DNA of 64,000 nucleotides, taken from positions 868,001-932,000 of the forward strand of contig CBDBVB010000021.1 of assembly GCA_965212545.1 (NCBI GenBank), written 5' to 3'. The notes beneath the pieces were generated by a model that saw nothing but the letters and a program-made list of their open reading frames with translations, did no database searches and had not been told where the DNA came from. The stretch comes from JABDIP01 sp965212545. Lineage in GTDB: Bacteria; Pseudomonadota; Alphaproteobacteria; DSM-16000; Inquilinaceae. This document shows positions 25,700 through 34,218 of the stretch, piece by piece (the stretch's first letter is position 1; the number at the start of each line of letters is the position of its first letter). The translations under genes were made by a program, and so were the position numbers.

Positions 25700-26398
25700 A
25701 TGCACGTGTTGGCGGTGGCGTCCCAGAAAGGTGGACCGGGAAAGACCACACTGGCCGCCCATCTGGCGGTGGAGGCCGAGCGCGCTGGCGCCGGTCCGGT
25801 CGCGCTGGTCGACGCGGACCCCCAGGCAAGCCTGTCCGATTGGTGGAACGCGCGCGAAGCGGATACGCCGGTGTTTGTGCGCACCAAGGTCGAGCGGCTT
25901 GCTGAAGACATCAGGAGGATGATGGCCTTTGGGATCCAATTGCTGGTCATCGACACGCCGCCGGCGATTACCAAGACCATCGAGGACGTGATCAGGGTAT
26001 CCGACCTCGTTGTGATTCCGGCACGACCGAGTCCCCACGATCTGCGTGCCGCCAGCGCCACAATCGAAATCGTCGAACGCCTGCGCCGCCCCATGGTGTT
26101 CGTGATCAACGGCGCATCGTCACGGGCCCGCATCACCTCGGAGGCGGTTTTCGCCTTGTCGCAGCACGGCACTCTTGCCCCGGCCATCATCCATCAGCGG
26201 ACCGATTTTGCGTCGACCATGATCGACGGTCGCACGGTGAACGAGGTGGATCCGGCCTCGCGCTCTGCCGAGGAGGTCACGTTGCTGTGGGAATACCTCC
26301 ACGGTCGACTGGCACGGGTTCCGGGCCAAGTGCTTGCGCAGCCCCAATCTGTCGCGCCGGCCGCGTCACCGGAAACCGGTCGGCAGGAGATCGCCTGA
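25700..26398 (+). CDS. ParA family ATPase
   Basis: A 232-residue MinD/ParA-type ATPase with the deviant Walker A KGGPGKTT (residues 10-17, signature lysine at 10), the Walker A' VDADPQASLSDWW, and Walker B-like LLVIDTPPAI. It lacks an N-terminal DNA-binding domain, so it is of the short type used for plasmid partition and for positioning of large complexes. The stop overlaps the start of the next gene by one base (TGATG). The AGGGAG at 25683-25688 is a plausible ribosome site. With the ribbon-helix-helix-like downstream gene it forms a ParA plus small-partner pair. Whether it moves DNA or a protein cargo is not clear. Confidence 0.85.
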   Translation: MHVLAVASQKGGPGKTTLAAHLAVEAERAGAGPVALVDADPQASLSDWWNAREADTPVFVRTKVERLAEDIRRMMAFGIQLLVIDTPPAITKTIEDVIRVSDLVVIPARPSPHDLRAASATIEIVERLRRPMVFVINGASSRARITSEAVFALSQHGTLAPAIIHQRTDFASTMIDGRTVNEVDPASRSAEEVTLLWEYLHGRLARVPGQVLAQPQSVAPAASPETGRQEIA

Positions 26399-26757
26399 TG
26401 GCCCCGAAATCGAAGGCTGCGTCCCTGACAGGTGCATTGCTGGCGCCGAAGGGCTCGGCTGAGCCGGCCTCGACGTCAGAGAAGACCGGTAACGGCAGCG
26501 CCGATGCCGCCCCGGCGGCATCGTCCGCGGTTACGCATATCGGGGCGGCCACCCAAGATAGCGAAACCAGTCATTCCGGCGGCATCCAGTTCCCGCTACG
26601 GCTGGATCCGGCGGAGCACCTTGAATTGCGGCTGGCCGCGGCTCGGTCCGGCATGAGCTGCCAGGAGATCATCGTCGAGGCCTTGGCCAGATATCTCACC
26701 GATGTCGCGATGGAGTCGGATGACGCGGGAGCGTCTGGACCGGGTGGGCCCGAGTGA
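26398..26757 (+). CDS. Small ribbon-helix-helix-like partner of ParA
   Basis: A 119-residue protein. The first 60 residues are low complexity (Ala/Ser/Pro). Residues about 62-102, IQFPLRLDPAEHLELRLAAA, then RSGMSCQEIIVEALARYLTD, fit a ribbon-helix-helix fold: one short strand followed by two helices. In short-ParA systems such as ParF/ParG the second protein is a ribbon-helix-helix DNA binder with a flexible arm, which matches this layout. Its start overlaps the parA stop. It could bind a nearby centromere-like site and regulate the operon (inference). Confidence 0.6.
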   Translation: MAPKSKAASLTGALLAPKGSAEPASTSEKTGNGSADAAPAASSAVTHIGAATQDSETSHSGGIQFPLRLDPAEHLELRLAAARSGMSCQEIIVEALARYLTDVAMESDDAGASGPGGPE

Positions 26758-26839
26758 GCGCTCTCGGCCCAACCTGTCAACACCCCTCCTGCCGTCCGTG
26801 GCGGCGGGGCGTTGAATTACGTCGGAGGCGCCGAGGCGC

Positions 26840-27955
26840 ATGAGTACCGATCCAGAAGAGCATGATGACGACCTTGAGGTCGGAGACGAGCATGGGACCG
26901 CCAGTCTGACCGATCTCAAGGTTGCGCATCAGCGGTCGCAATTATCGGCCCAGCCGAGTCAAAAGGCCGGCGACATTACCGAACAACTCGCCCGGATCAA
27001 GCTCCCCGGTGAAACCGATCTTTCGGCCGATGCGCCTCCGCCGGCCGCGCCCGTCGCGGCGCCGAACCAACCGCCCTTGAGAGCGGTTCGCGATATCGAA
27101 CCCGATCAGACGGCAGCGCCGGCGCCGCCTTCGGATCACATGCGACCGACGGAGCAGTTGCAGGCAGCCACCCAGGCCGTTGCGGCGAGCCGCGAGGCCT
27201 CCGACATGGCGTATGAGGAAACTCAGCAGGAATTGCTGAGCATGATGGACCGTATCAGTGCCGGCCTGTCGGATGACGAAGCCGCGGCACCGCCGCCACC
27301 GCCACCACCGCCGGCACAGCCGGCGCCGGAACTGCGTGCCAGCGAGCCGGCTGCGCCTCCGACTCCTCCGGCACCGCCGGCACCTCCGCCGCCCGCCGCT
27401 CCGGCGCCGCTGGCTCAGCAGCCACAGCCACAGCCCCAGCCCCAGCCGGAGCCACCGCCCGCGGCTCCGGCCGCCGCCGCACCGCAGCCTCCGGCAGCGG
27501 CGCCTGCAGCGGCGGAGGCGCCCAAGCAAGACCCCTTCAGCCGCATGCCGCAAGGGCTCGTGAAGTACTGGATGTCGCTCACCAATGGGCGTAAATACCC
27601 GTCCTGGGAAAACTTCGAACAGGCAAAGATCGCGGATTACTGGCCGAACAGCATGGTCCTGACGTGCGGACCGCCCGATGGTCGTGGCGATGTGACGATT
27701 TCGAAGGTCACACGTATCGCCGACCAGAACGTGACCCCGTCGACCAGCGGTGCCAATCGGGTCGAATACACGCCGATGCTGACGGAATGGATCCTGTCGC
27801 TGGGCAAGGCGACGGCGGGCGCCGGCAAGCCGATGCAGGAGGCCGACCGTTTCCCGACCAATGAAGGCATCGTCCGCTACCAGATCATTCTGCTGCCGCT
27901 GAGCGACGAGCAGACCAGCATCGACCACGTGCTTTGTCACGTCTATCGGGGATAG
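26840..27955 (+). CDS. Proline-rich protein with C-terminal PAS_5-like domain
   Basis: A 371-residue cytosolic protein. Residues 1-145 are polar and probably disordered or helical. Residues about 150-228 are a long Pro/Ala/Gln linker (for example AAPPPPPPPPAQPAPELRAS). Residues about 230-371 look like a PAS_5-type domain (LVKYWMSLTNGRKYPSWENF, then DVTISKVTRIADQ), similar in outline to the N-terminus of the radC-like gene product 4 kb upstream. It lies 82 bases after the ribbon-helix-helix gene on the same strand and probably belongs to the same operon. It might be the cargo or adaptor of the ParA system (inference). The repetitive linker is coded by a strongly biased CCG/GCC tract. Confidence 0.65.
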   Translation: MSTDPEEHDDDLEVGDEHGTASLTDLKVAHQRSQLSAQPSQKAGDITEQLARIKLPGETDLSADAPPPAAPVAAPNQPPLRAVRDIEPDQTAAPAPPSDHMRPTEQLQAATQAVAASREASDMAYEETQQELLSMMDRISAGLSDDEAAAPPPPPPPPAQPAPELRASEPAAPPTPPAPPAPPPPAAPAPLAQQPQPQPQPQPEPPPAAPAAAAPQPPAAAPAAAEAPKQDPFSRMPQGLVKYWMSLTNGRKYPSWENFEQAKIADYWPNSMVLTCGPPDGRGDVTISKVTRIADQNVTPSTSGANRVEYTPMLTEWILSLGKATAGAGKPMQEADRFPTNEGIVRYQIILLPLSDEQTSIDHVLCHVYRG

Positions 27956-28010
27956 CGCGCACCCGCACCTGGATCCGCCGGGGAGTCAGGAGCGTCCCAA
28001 TAGGGCTCCG

Positions 28011-28163
28011 CTAGTTCGGGTCGTCGTCGTCGTCGTGAAGAATGCGTTCCGCGGCGCCGTCCAGATCGTCGTACTGGCCACTCTTCAAGGTCCAGATAAA
28101 GGCGCCGAGGCCAAGCAGGCCCAGGAACAGCGCGACCGGAATCAGATAGAGCAGGCCGGTCAT
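28011..28163 (-). CDS. ccoS: Cbb3 oxidase assembly protein CcoS
   Basis: A 50-residue protein with one membrane helix (LLYLIPVALFLGLLGLGAFI) followed by WTLKSGQYDDLDGAAERIL and a run of five aspartates, the CcoS pattern. CcoS is needed to put haem or copper cofactors into the CcoN subunit. It is the last gene of the cco operon, starting four bases after the ccoI stop. Confidence 0.92.
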   Translation of the reverse strand: MTGLLYLIPVALFLGLLGLGAFIWTLKSGQYDDLDGAAERILHDDDDDPN

Positions 28164-28166
28164 CCT

Positions 28167-30437
28167 CTACCCCTCCGACAATGCCGCATGGGACGACCGG
28201 GTCAGGCCGGGCTCCGGCGGTCGGCTGACACGGCGTTTCCCGCCCGCCAGCCGCAGGGCGTTCAGCACGACGGCGATCGACGAGGCCGACATGCACACCG
28301 CCGCGATCAATGGCGTCACCATTCCGGCCACCGCCAGCGGAATGGCGACCGCATTGTAGGCGAAAGACAGGGCGAAGTTCTGCTTGACCAGACGGTCGGC
28401 CCTCCGAGAGACCGCCAGCACTTCCAGCACCGGCCGCAGCTGGTCGCCCTGGAAAACGGCGTCGGCGGCGGTCTGGGCAATATCCGAGGCGGTGGCGGGC
28501 GAAGCCGACACGGTCGCTGCCGCCAGGGCCGGCGCGTCGTTCAAGCCGTCGCCGACCATCAGCACGGATCGTCCTTCGGCCGTCAACTCGGCCAGGCGTT
28601 CCTGTTTCGCCTGCGGAGTCTGCCCGGCCGCCCAATGCCCGATGCCCAGCCGACTGGCGACCCGCTGAACCTCCGCCTGCCGGTCTCCGGACAGCAACTC
28701 CACATGCAGGCCACGCTCGCTGAGCGCCGATACGACCCGGGCGGCGTCAGGCCGTAGCCGGTCGGTGAAGCCGATCCGGACCGGTCGCCCCTCTGGCCCG
28801 GCAAGCCAGAGTTCCGGCCCGCCGGACTGCGGCTCGCTCTCTACGTCGCACCAACTCCGGCTGCCGAGCCGGATCTCGCCGGCGGGCGATGCCCAGGACA
28901 GGCCGCGACCCGGATGCTCCCGAACGCCGTCCGACACCGGGACGCCAGGGACGGCGCGGGCCAGCGCGCGCGCCAACGGGTGGCTGCTGGCGCCGGCCAG
29001 TCCGGCCGCGAGACGCAAGGTCTCGGCATCGGGCGCGGTATTCGGATCCATCTCGAGCGCGCCGGTGGTCAGGGTGCCGGTCTTGTCGAAGACGACCGTG
29101 TCGACGGTGGCGAGCCGTTCCAGCGCGGTGGCCGATTTCAGCAGGATGCCGCCCCGTAGCAGCCGGCCGCTGGCGATCACCTGAACTGCGGGGACTGCGA
29201 GTGCCAGGGCGCAAGGGCAGGTCACGATCAGCACCGCGACGGCATACAGCAATGCGGTCTGCCAAGGGGTCGGGGTCAGCAGCAGCCAGCCCAGGAAGGT
29301 CGCGCCGGCAAGGCCGTGCACCACCGGCGCATAGAGCCGGGCGACCCGATCGGCCAGGGCGACATAGCGGGCGCGGCGCTGCTCGGCCAGTTCCATCAAC
29401 CGCACGATCTCTGCCAGCAACGTGCCCTCACCGACCGCCGTGACCGAGAGCTTGATCGGGGCCGATTGGTTCAGGGTGCCAGCGAATACCGGCGCGCCCG
29501 GGGCGATCGCCACCGGAACCGCTTCGCCGCTGATGGCGCTGGCATCGACATCCGAATGGCCGTCCAGGACTTCGCCGTCGACCGGAATGCGAGCCCCGGC
29601 GGCGACCAGGACCGTCATTCCCGGACGCACTCTTTCCGGTGGCAGGCTGTGCTGCCGCCCGTCGGCATCGAGCACCGTTACCGCACCCGATCCGAGGGCC
29701 AGCAGGCGCTCGGCGGCGGAGCGCGCCTTGCCGCGGGCCCGGCGGTCCAGATAGCGGCCGATCAGCAGAAAGAACAGCAATGTCACGGCGCTGTCGAAAT
29801 AGGCGTGCTCGGCACCGCGCAAGGTTTCGAACAGGCTCATGCCGGCAGCCAGCAACACGGCCAGGGATATCGGTACGTCCATGTTCAGCCCGCCGCCCGC
29901 CAGCGCCCGGACGGCGGAGCGGAAGAAAGGCAGGCCGGCATAAGCGATCGCCGGCAGCGCGATGAGGGCGGAGAACCAGTGCAGCAGGTCGCGGGTCGCC
30001 GGTCCCATGTCCTGGAAATGCCCGGCCCACACAGAGACCGACAACAGCATCACGTTGGCCGCGGCGAAGCCGGCGACCGCCATCGCCCGCAACAGCGTGC
30101 GCGACTCCTGGGCATCGGCCGAGGTGAGACGGTCCGGATCGAACGGCACCACCGGGAAGCCAAGTCGGGAGACCACCGAGGCCAACTCGGCGGCACGTTC
30201 GGCGCCGCCTTGCCAGGCGAGGTTCAGGCGGCGGGTGCTCAGATTGACGCGGGCTTCGGCGATGCCCGGCTGCCGCGCCAAGGCGCGCTCGATCTTGGCG
30301 ACGCAGCCGCCGCAATGGATGCCCTCGACCAGCAGATGCAGCCGCGACCGGCCGCCGGGTTCGGCGGACACATAGGCCGAATAGTCGGCAGCCGAACGGT
30401 CGGCGGGCGCTGACGCCACGCTGGCCGGCCCGGTCAC
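28167..30437 (-). CDS. ccoI: Cbb3-associated copper P1B-type ATPase CcoI/FixI
   Basis: A 756-residue copper-exporting ATPase that supplies copper to the cbb3 oxidase. Visible motifs are the N-terminal heavy-metal-binding GIHCGGC, the membrane CPC in IVTCPCALALAVP, the phosphorylation site DKTGTLT, and the hinge GDGLNDAPAL. Eight membrane helices are expected and are consistent with the hydrophobic pattern. I start at GTG 30437, which overlaps the ccoH stop in GTGA; the open frame extends further but only as an arginine-rich shadow of ccoH. The next gene, ccoS, follows with a three-base gap. Confidence 0.93.
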   Translation of the reverse strand: MTGPASVASAPADRSAADYSAYVSAEPGGRSRLHLLVEGIHCGGCVAKIERALARQPGIAEARVNLSTRRLNLAWQGGAERAAELASVVSRLGFPVVPFDPDRLTSADAQESRTLLRAMAVAGFAAANVMLLSVSVWAGHFQDMGPATRDLLHWFSALIALPAIAYAGLPFFRSAVRALAGGGLNMDVPISLAVLLAAGMSLFETLRGAEHAYFDSAVTLLFFLLIGRYLDRRARGKARSAAERLLALGSGAVTVLDADGRQHSLPPERVRPGMTVLVAAGARIPVDGEVLDGHSDVDASAISGEAVPVAIAPGAPVFAGTLNQSAPIKLSVTAVGEGTLLAEIVRLMELAEQRRARYVALADRVARLYAPVVHGLAGATFLGWLLLTPTPWQTALLYAVAVLIVTCPCALALAVPAVQVIASGRLLRGGILLKSATALERLATVDTVVFDKTGTLTTGALEMDPNTAPDAETLRLAAGLAGASSHPLARALARAVPGVPVSDGVREHPGRGLSWASPAGEIRLGSRSWCDVESEPQSGGPELWLAGPEGRPVRIGFTDRLRPDAARVVSALSERGLHVELLSGDRQAEVQRVASRLGIGHWAAGQTPQAKQERLAELTAEGRSVLMVGDGLNDAPALAAATVSASPATASDIAQTAADAVFQGDQLRPVLEVLAVSRRADRLVKQNFALSFAYNAVAIPLAVAGMVTPLIAAVCMSASSIAVVLNALRLAGGKRRVSRPPEPGLTRSSHAALSEG

Positions 30438-30925
30438 GGGACGATCACCCGCGCGCGCTCGCGGTACGGGCCGCGCGGTTCTTCGATGACAATCTCGACC
30501 TGCCATTGCCCGGGCAGCGGCAGATCGGCTTCGCCGGCATAGTGTCCACGACCGAGATGCGACAGCGTGGCCGCCAGATCATAGCCCTCATGGGTCGGCC
30601 GGGTCAGCGACACTGAAACACTTGCCGCGGTCACCGGTACCCCGCGATCGTCCTCGACCTGAAGGTCGAACATTACATGACCCGGACCGTCCGGCACGGC
30701 CTCGAACGACACCTGCCAGCCCAAGGCCGCCTGCCGGTCGCGCTCGGCGATCTGCTCGTTATAGGCCAGGCCTTCCTGATACGCCTGGTCGGTGGTCAGG
30801 CCGGTCCAGGTGTCGAGCGCGAAGTACAGCATGATGCCATTGGCCAGGAAGACCACGAGAAAGAACCCGACAAAGGCCCAAGGGATCCAAGTGCCGGGCC
30901 GCCGCGGCCCGTCGACGTCGATCAT
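30434..30925 (-). CDS. ccoH: Cbb3 oxidase assembly protein CcoH/FixH
   Basis: A 163-residue protein with an N-terminal membrane helix (WIPWAFVGFFLVVFLANGIM) and a periplasmic beta-sandwich ending in QWQVEIVIEEPRGPYRERAR. This is the FixH/CcoH layout; the protein acts in assembly of the cbb3 complex. Start overlaps the ccoG stop in ATGA, and its stop overlaps the ccoI start, so the genes are translationally coupled. Confidence 0.92.
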   Translation of the reverse strand: MIDVDGPRRPGTWIPWAFVGFFLVVFLANGIMLYFALDTWTGLTTDQAYQEGLAYNEQIAERDRQAALGWQVSFEAVPDGPGHVMFDLQVEDDRGVPVTAASVSVSLTRPTHEGYDLAATLSHLGRGHYAGEADLPLPGQWQVEIVIEEPRGPYRERARVIVP

Positions 30926-32412
30926 GACGGCCCCCTGAACGAGCTCACATATCGCACGGACTCGCCGCTGGCTTCCTCGGTCAGCAAGAAGGCGAAATCC
31001 ATGGCGTCGCTTTCGAGACTGTCCCTGGGAAGCTGCACGAAGACCTGATGTCCGGCCACGGCATTCGATGGGATGGTGAAGACGACCGGCGCGCCCGGTT
31101 CGGCCTGCTCGGTCCCGATCGCCGACAGAACGGCGCCGGACGGTGCCTCCAGCGTCAGGGCGAAGCGGCGCGCCTCACGGGATTTGTTGAGGATCTTGAT
31201 CGTGTAGCCGTTGCGGATACTGCCGTCGGACAGGGTGACGAACAGCGGGTTGCGGTCGTGCAGGACGGTGATGTCGAGGGTCGAGCGGGTGGCGAGCCCG
31301 GTCAGCACCCCGGCGCCGATCACCAGGATCAGCGCCAGGTATACGAACAGGCGCGGCCGGATCACCCGGGGCGGATCGGCCTTGGCGCCGGCGTTCAGCG
31401 CGAGCTGACGCCGCTCGGTGTCGAACGAGATCAGCCCGTGCGGCCTCTCGACGCGGTCCATGACGGTGTTGCAGGCGTCGACGCACAGGCCGCAGCCGAT
31501 GCATTCCAGCTGGATGCCATCGCGGATGTCGATTCCGGTCGGGCACACCGCGACGCATTGTTTGCAGTCGATGCAGTCGCCGCGATCGTCCCAGCTATCG
31601 CCCTTCTTGTGCTTGCCACGAGGCTCGCCACGCCATTTCTGGTAGGTGACGACCAGGCTGTCCTCGTCCATCAGCGCCGCCTGGAAGCGCGGCCAGGGGC
31701 ACATATAGGTGCAGACCTGTTCGCGGGCGAGGCCGCCCAGCAGGTAGGTCATGGCCGAGAACAGTCCGGTGAAGAAATAGACCCCGACGCCAGCCTGGCC
31801 GGTGACGAACTCCCGCAGCACGGTCGGCGCGTCGTTGAAATACATGATCCAGGCGCCGCCGGTCATCAGCGAGATCAGCAGCCAGGCGGAATGCTTCAGC
31901 AGCTTCTTGCCGGTCTTGGAGAAGCTCAGCTTCTGCTTGTCGAGGCGCATGCGGGCGTTGCGGTCGCCCTCGATCAGACGCTCGATCCACATGAACAAGT
32001 CGGTCCAGACGGTTTGCGGGCAGGTATAGCCGCACCACACCCTGCCGCCGATACTGGTCGCCAGGAACAGGCCGAACGCCGCCATCATCAGCAGTCCGGC
32101 CATGTAGTAGAGTTCCTGCGGCCAGATCTCGATCCAAAGGAAATAGGCCCGGCGGCCTTCCATATCGATCAGCAGCGCCTGGTCGGGCAGACCGGGGCCG
32201 CGATCCCAGCGCAGCCACGGCGCCAGATAATAGCCGGCCAGCAGGACGATCAGCACCGCCCATTTGATGCGGCGGACCGGGCCGGAGACCGATTTCGGAT
32301 AGACATCGACCCGGCCGGCGTAAAGCGGGCCTTCCTTCTGCTCCTTGCGGGAAAGGACGTCCTCGGTGGAGACCAGCTCTGTCATGCCCGAAATCCGGTT
32401 GTCCGGCGCCAT
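30922..32412 (-). CDS. ccoG: CcoG/FixG/RdxA cytochrome c oxidase accessory ferredoxin
   Basis: A 496-residue inner membrane protein with two 4Fe-4S cluster motifs (CIDCKQCVAVCP and CIGCGLCVDACN, residues about 255-305), plus the NapH-like CPQTVW and CTYMCPWPRFQ cysteines between membrane helices. The C-terminal periplasmic Ig-like domain completes the FixG layout. Family members reduce Cu(II) for cbb3 assembly. I start at ATG 32412 (MAPDNRIS); the frame remains open upstream through ccoP but is a shadow there. Located 29 bases after ccoP and overlapping ccoH. Confidence 0.92.
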   Translation of the reverse strand: MAPDNRISGMTELVSTEDVLSRKEQKEGPLYAGRVDVYPKSVSGPVRRIKWAVLIVLLAGYYLAPWLRWDRGPGLPDQALLIDMEGRRAYFLWIEIWPQELYYMAGLLMMAAFGLFLATSIGGRVWCGYTCPQTVWTDLFMWIERLIEGDRNARMRLDKQKLSFSKTGKKLLKHSAWLLISLMTGGAWIMYFNDAPTVLREFVTGQAGVGVYFFTGLFSAMTYLLGGLAREQVCTYMCPWPRFQAALMDEDSLVVTYQKWRGEPRGKHKKGDSWDDRGDCIDCKQCVAVCPTGIDIRDGIQLECIGCGLCVDACNTVMDRVERPHGLISFDTERRQLALNAGAKADPPRVIRPRLFVYLALILVIGAGVLTGLATRSTLDITVLHDRNPLFVTLSDGSIRNGYTIKILNKSREARRFALTLEAPSGAVLSAIGTEQAEPGAPVVFTIPSNAVAGHQVFVQLPRDSLESDAMDFAFLLTEEASGESVRYVSSFRGPS

Positions 32413-32441
32413 GGCGCGATCCCCGCCAGGCCGCGACCCTG

Positions 32442-33314
32442 CTAGAGCCCGCCGCCCAGAGTGTGAACGTAGACCGCCAGCATCTTCACCGTCGACTCGT
32501 CCAGGCGACCCGACCATGCCGGCATGGCGCCATGGCGCGGCCGCGCGATCTGCGCGACGACACTCTGCCGGTCGCCGCCATACAGCCAGATCTGGTCGCT
32601 CAGGTTCGGCGCGCCAAGTTCGGCCATGCCCGCACCGCCCTCTTCGTGGCAGGCCAGGCACTGGATCTCATAGGTTTCCGCGCCCCGCATTGCCGCGGCC
32701 GCATCGCTCGAACCGCCCGACAGGCTCAGCACGTATTCCGCGACGTCCTCGATCTCCTCCGGGCTCAGGATCTCCATCTCGCCGAAGGCCGGCATTTCCG
32801 ACCAACGGGTGTCCAGGTGGTCGGAGCGGATGCCGACCTGCAGCGTTGTGTGGATGTCGTCCAGCGTGCCGCCCCATATCCAGACGTCGTCCGCCAGGGA
32901 TGGATAACCGCCGCCCTGGCCGGCGCCGCCGAGACCGTGGCAGGGCGCGCAATTGTCGGCGAAAGCGGCGCGGCCGCCGGCGACGGCGAACGGCAGCAAT
33001 TCGTCGGATGTGCGGATTTCGGTCAGCGACGCGGTCGCGATGGCATCGCGGAACACGCCCTGGCGCTCATAGGCGGTCGCCAACTGATCGTCGAGCGCCG
33101 TGCGCTGGTCGTAGCCGAGCAGGCCCTTGGTGTAGCCGCTCACCCCCGGGATCGCCGGGAAGACGAACCAATAGGCGACCGACCAGATGATCGTGGCGTA
33201 CATCACATAGAGCCACCAGCGCGGCAACGGGTTGTTCAGCTCCTTGATGCCGTCCCATTCATGGCCGGTGGTTTCGGTGCCGGTGACCGCGTCCTTTTCG
33301 ATCTTGGTCGGCAT
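32442..33314 (-). CDS. ccoP: Cbb3-type cytochrome c oxidase subunit III, CcoP
   Basis: A 290-residue membrane-anchored dihaem cytochrome c. It has an N-terminal soluble arm with the family pattern HEWDGIKELNNPLPRWW, one membrane helix (YVMYATIIWSVAYWFVF), and two c-type haem sites, CAPCH and CLACH. Likely axial methionines lie in WSEMPAFG and HGAMPAW. It receives electrons from cytochrome c or bc1 and passes them to CcoO. Starts three bases after the ccoQ stop. Confidence 0.96.
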   Translation of the reverse strand: MPTKIEKDAVTGTETTGHEWDGIKELNNPLPRWWLYVMYATIIWSVAYWFVFPAIPGVSGYTKGLLGYDQRTALDDQLATAYERQGVFRDAIATASLTEIRTSDELLPFAVAGGRAAFADNCAPCHGLGGAGQGGGYPSLADDVWIWGGTLDDIHTTLQVGIRSDHLDTRWSEMPAFGEMEILSPEEIEDVAEYVLSLSGGSSDAAAAMRGAETYEIQCLACHEEGGAGMAELGAPNLSDQIWLYGGDRQSVVAQIARPRHGAMPAWSGRLDESTVKMLAVYVHTLGGGL

Positions 33315-33317
33315 CGC

Positions 33318-33473
33318 CTAAAGCTCCTCATCCTTGAACGGGATCTTGCCGTGTTCTTCGATCTTCCGGGTGTGCTTGGGCCACAGCACCCAGGCGACGA
33401 TGCCCAGGAACAGCAGCATCAACCACACGACCCACAGTGACCGTGCAGTCTCCAGAATGATGTCCAGGGTCAT
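33318..33473 (-). CDS. ccoQ: Cbb3-type cytochrome oxidase small subunit CcoQ
   Basis: A 51-residue protein with a single membrane helix (LWVVWLMLLFLGIVAWVLWP) and a charged tail (KHTRKIEEHGKIPFKDEEL), the CcoQ/FixQ pattern. It stabilises the complex. ATG 33473 is used; a longer in-frame extension overlaps ccoO and is not family-like. Confidence 0.92.
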   Translation of the reverse strand: MTLDIILETARSLWVVWLMLLFLGIVAWVLWPKHTRKIEEHGKIPFKDEEL

Positions 33474-33483
33474 CCGCGGCTTC

Positions 33484-34206
33484 CTATTGCAGCAGGTCGG
33501 ACGTGCCGTAGTCGCCAAAATCGACCATCCGCCCGAGAATCTGGAGATAGGCGATCAGCGCATCCATCTCGGTCAGCCGCTCCGGGTCGCCGTCGAAATC
33601 GCCGACTGCGGCTTTGGGGTAGCGTTCCAGCAGGGCCGCGTGGTCGCCGAAAGGCTCGGCCTGGGCCGCAAGATCGGCGGCGGCGCTGGCCACCATCTCC
33701 TCGGAATAGGGCACCCGCACCGCCTGCTGGGCCATCAGATGCTGGTCGATGTCGTCGGTGGCCAGATCCCGGTCCGCCAGGAACGGGTATTGCGGCATGA
33801 TCGAGCCCTGCACCAGCGCCTGCGGATTGACCAGATGGGCGACGTGCCACTCGTCGGAATACTTGCCGCCGACCCGGGCGAGATCCGGCCCGGTGCGTTT
33901 CGACCCCCATTGGAAGGGGTGGTCGTACATGCTCTCCGCCGCCAGGCTGTAGTGGCCATAGCGCTCCACCTCGTCGCGGAACGGCCGGATCATCTGGCTG
34001 TGGCAGTTGTAGCAGCCCTCGCGGATGTAGATGTTGCGCCCCATCAGCTCCAGCGGCGTGTAGGGCCGCACGCCCTCGACCTCCTCGATGGTGCTCTCGA
34101 TGGTGTAGAGCGGCACGATCTCGACGATACCGCCGATCGAGACGGTGATCAGGATCAGGACCAGCATCAGAAGGCTGCGGGTCTCGATCGCTCGGTGCCA
34201 ACGCAT
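33484..34206 (-). CDS. ccoO: Cbb3-type cytochrome c oxidase subunit II, CcoO
   Basis: A 240-residue monohaem cytochrome c with an N-terminal anchor helix (LLMLVLILITVSIGGIVEIV) and the haem site CYNCHSQMIRPF, which is the CcoO/FixO signature. A likely axial methionine is in GSIMPQYP. The C-terminus (LTEMDALIAYLQILG) is also characteristic. Starts 12 bases after the ccoN stop. Confidence 0.96.
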   Translation of the reverse strand: MRWHRAIETRSLLMLVLILITVSIGGIVEIVPLYTIESTIEEVEGVRPYTPLELMGRNIYIREGCYNCHSQMIRPFRDEVERYGHYSLAAESMYDHPFQWGSKRTGPDLARVGGKYSDEWHVAHLVNPQALVQGSIMPQYPFLADRDLATDDIDQHLMAQQAVRVPYSEEMVASAAADLAAQAEPFGDHAALLERYPKAAVGDFDGDPERLTEMDALIAYLQILGRMVDFGDYGTSDLLQ

Positions 34207-34218
34207 TTGCCCGTCCCT

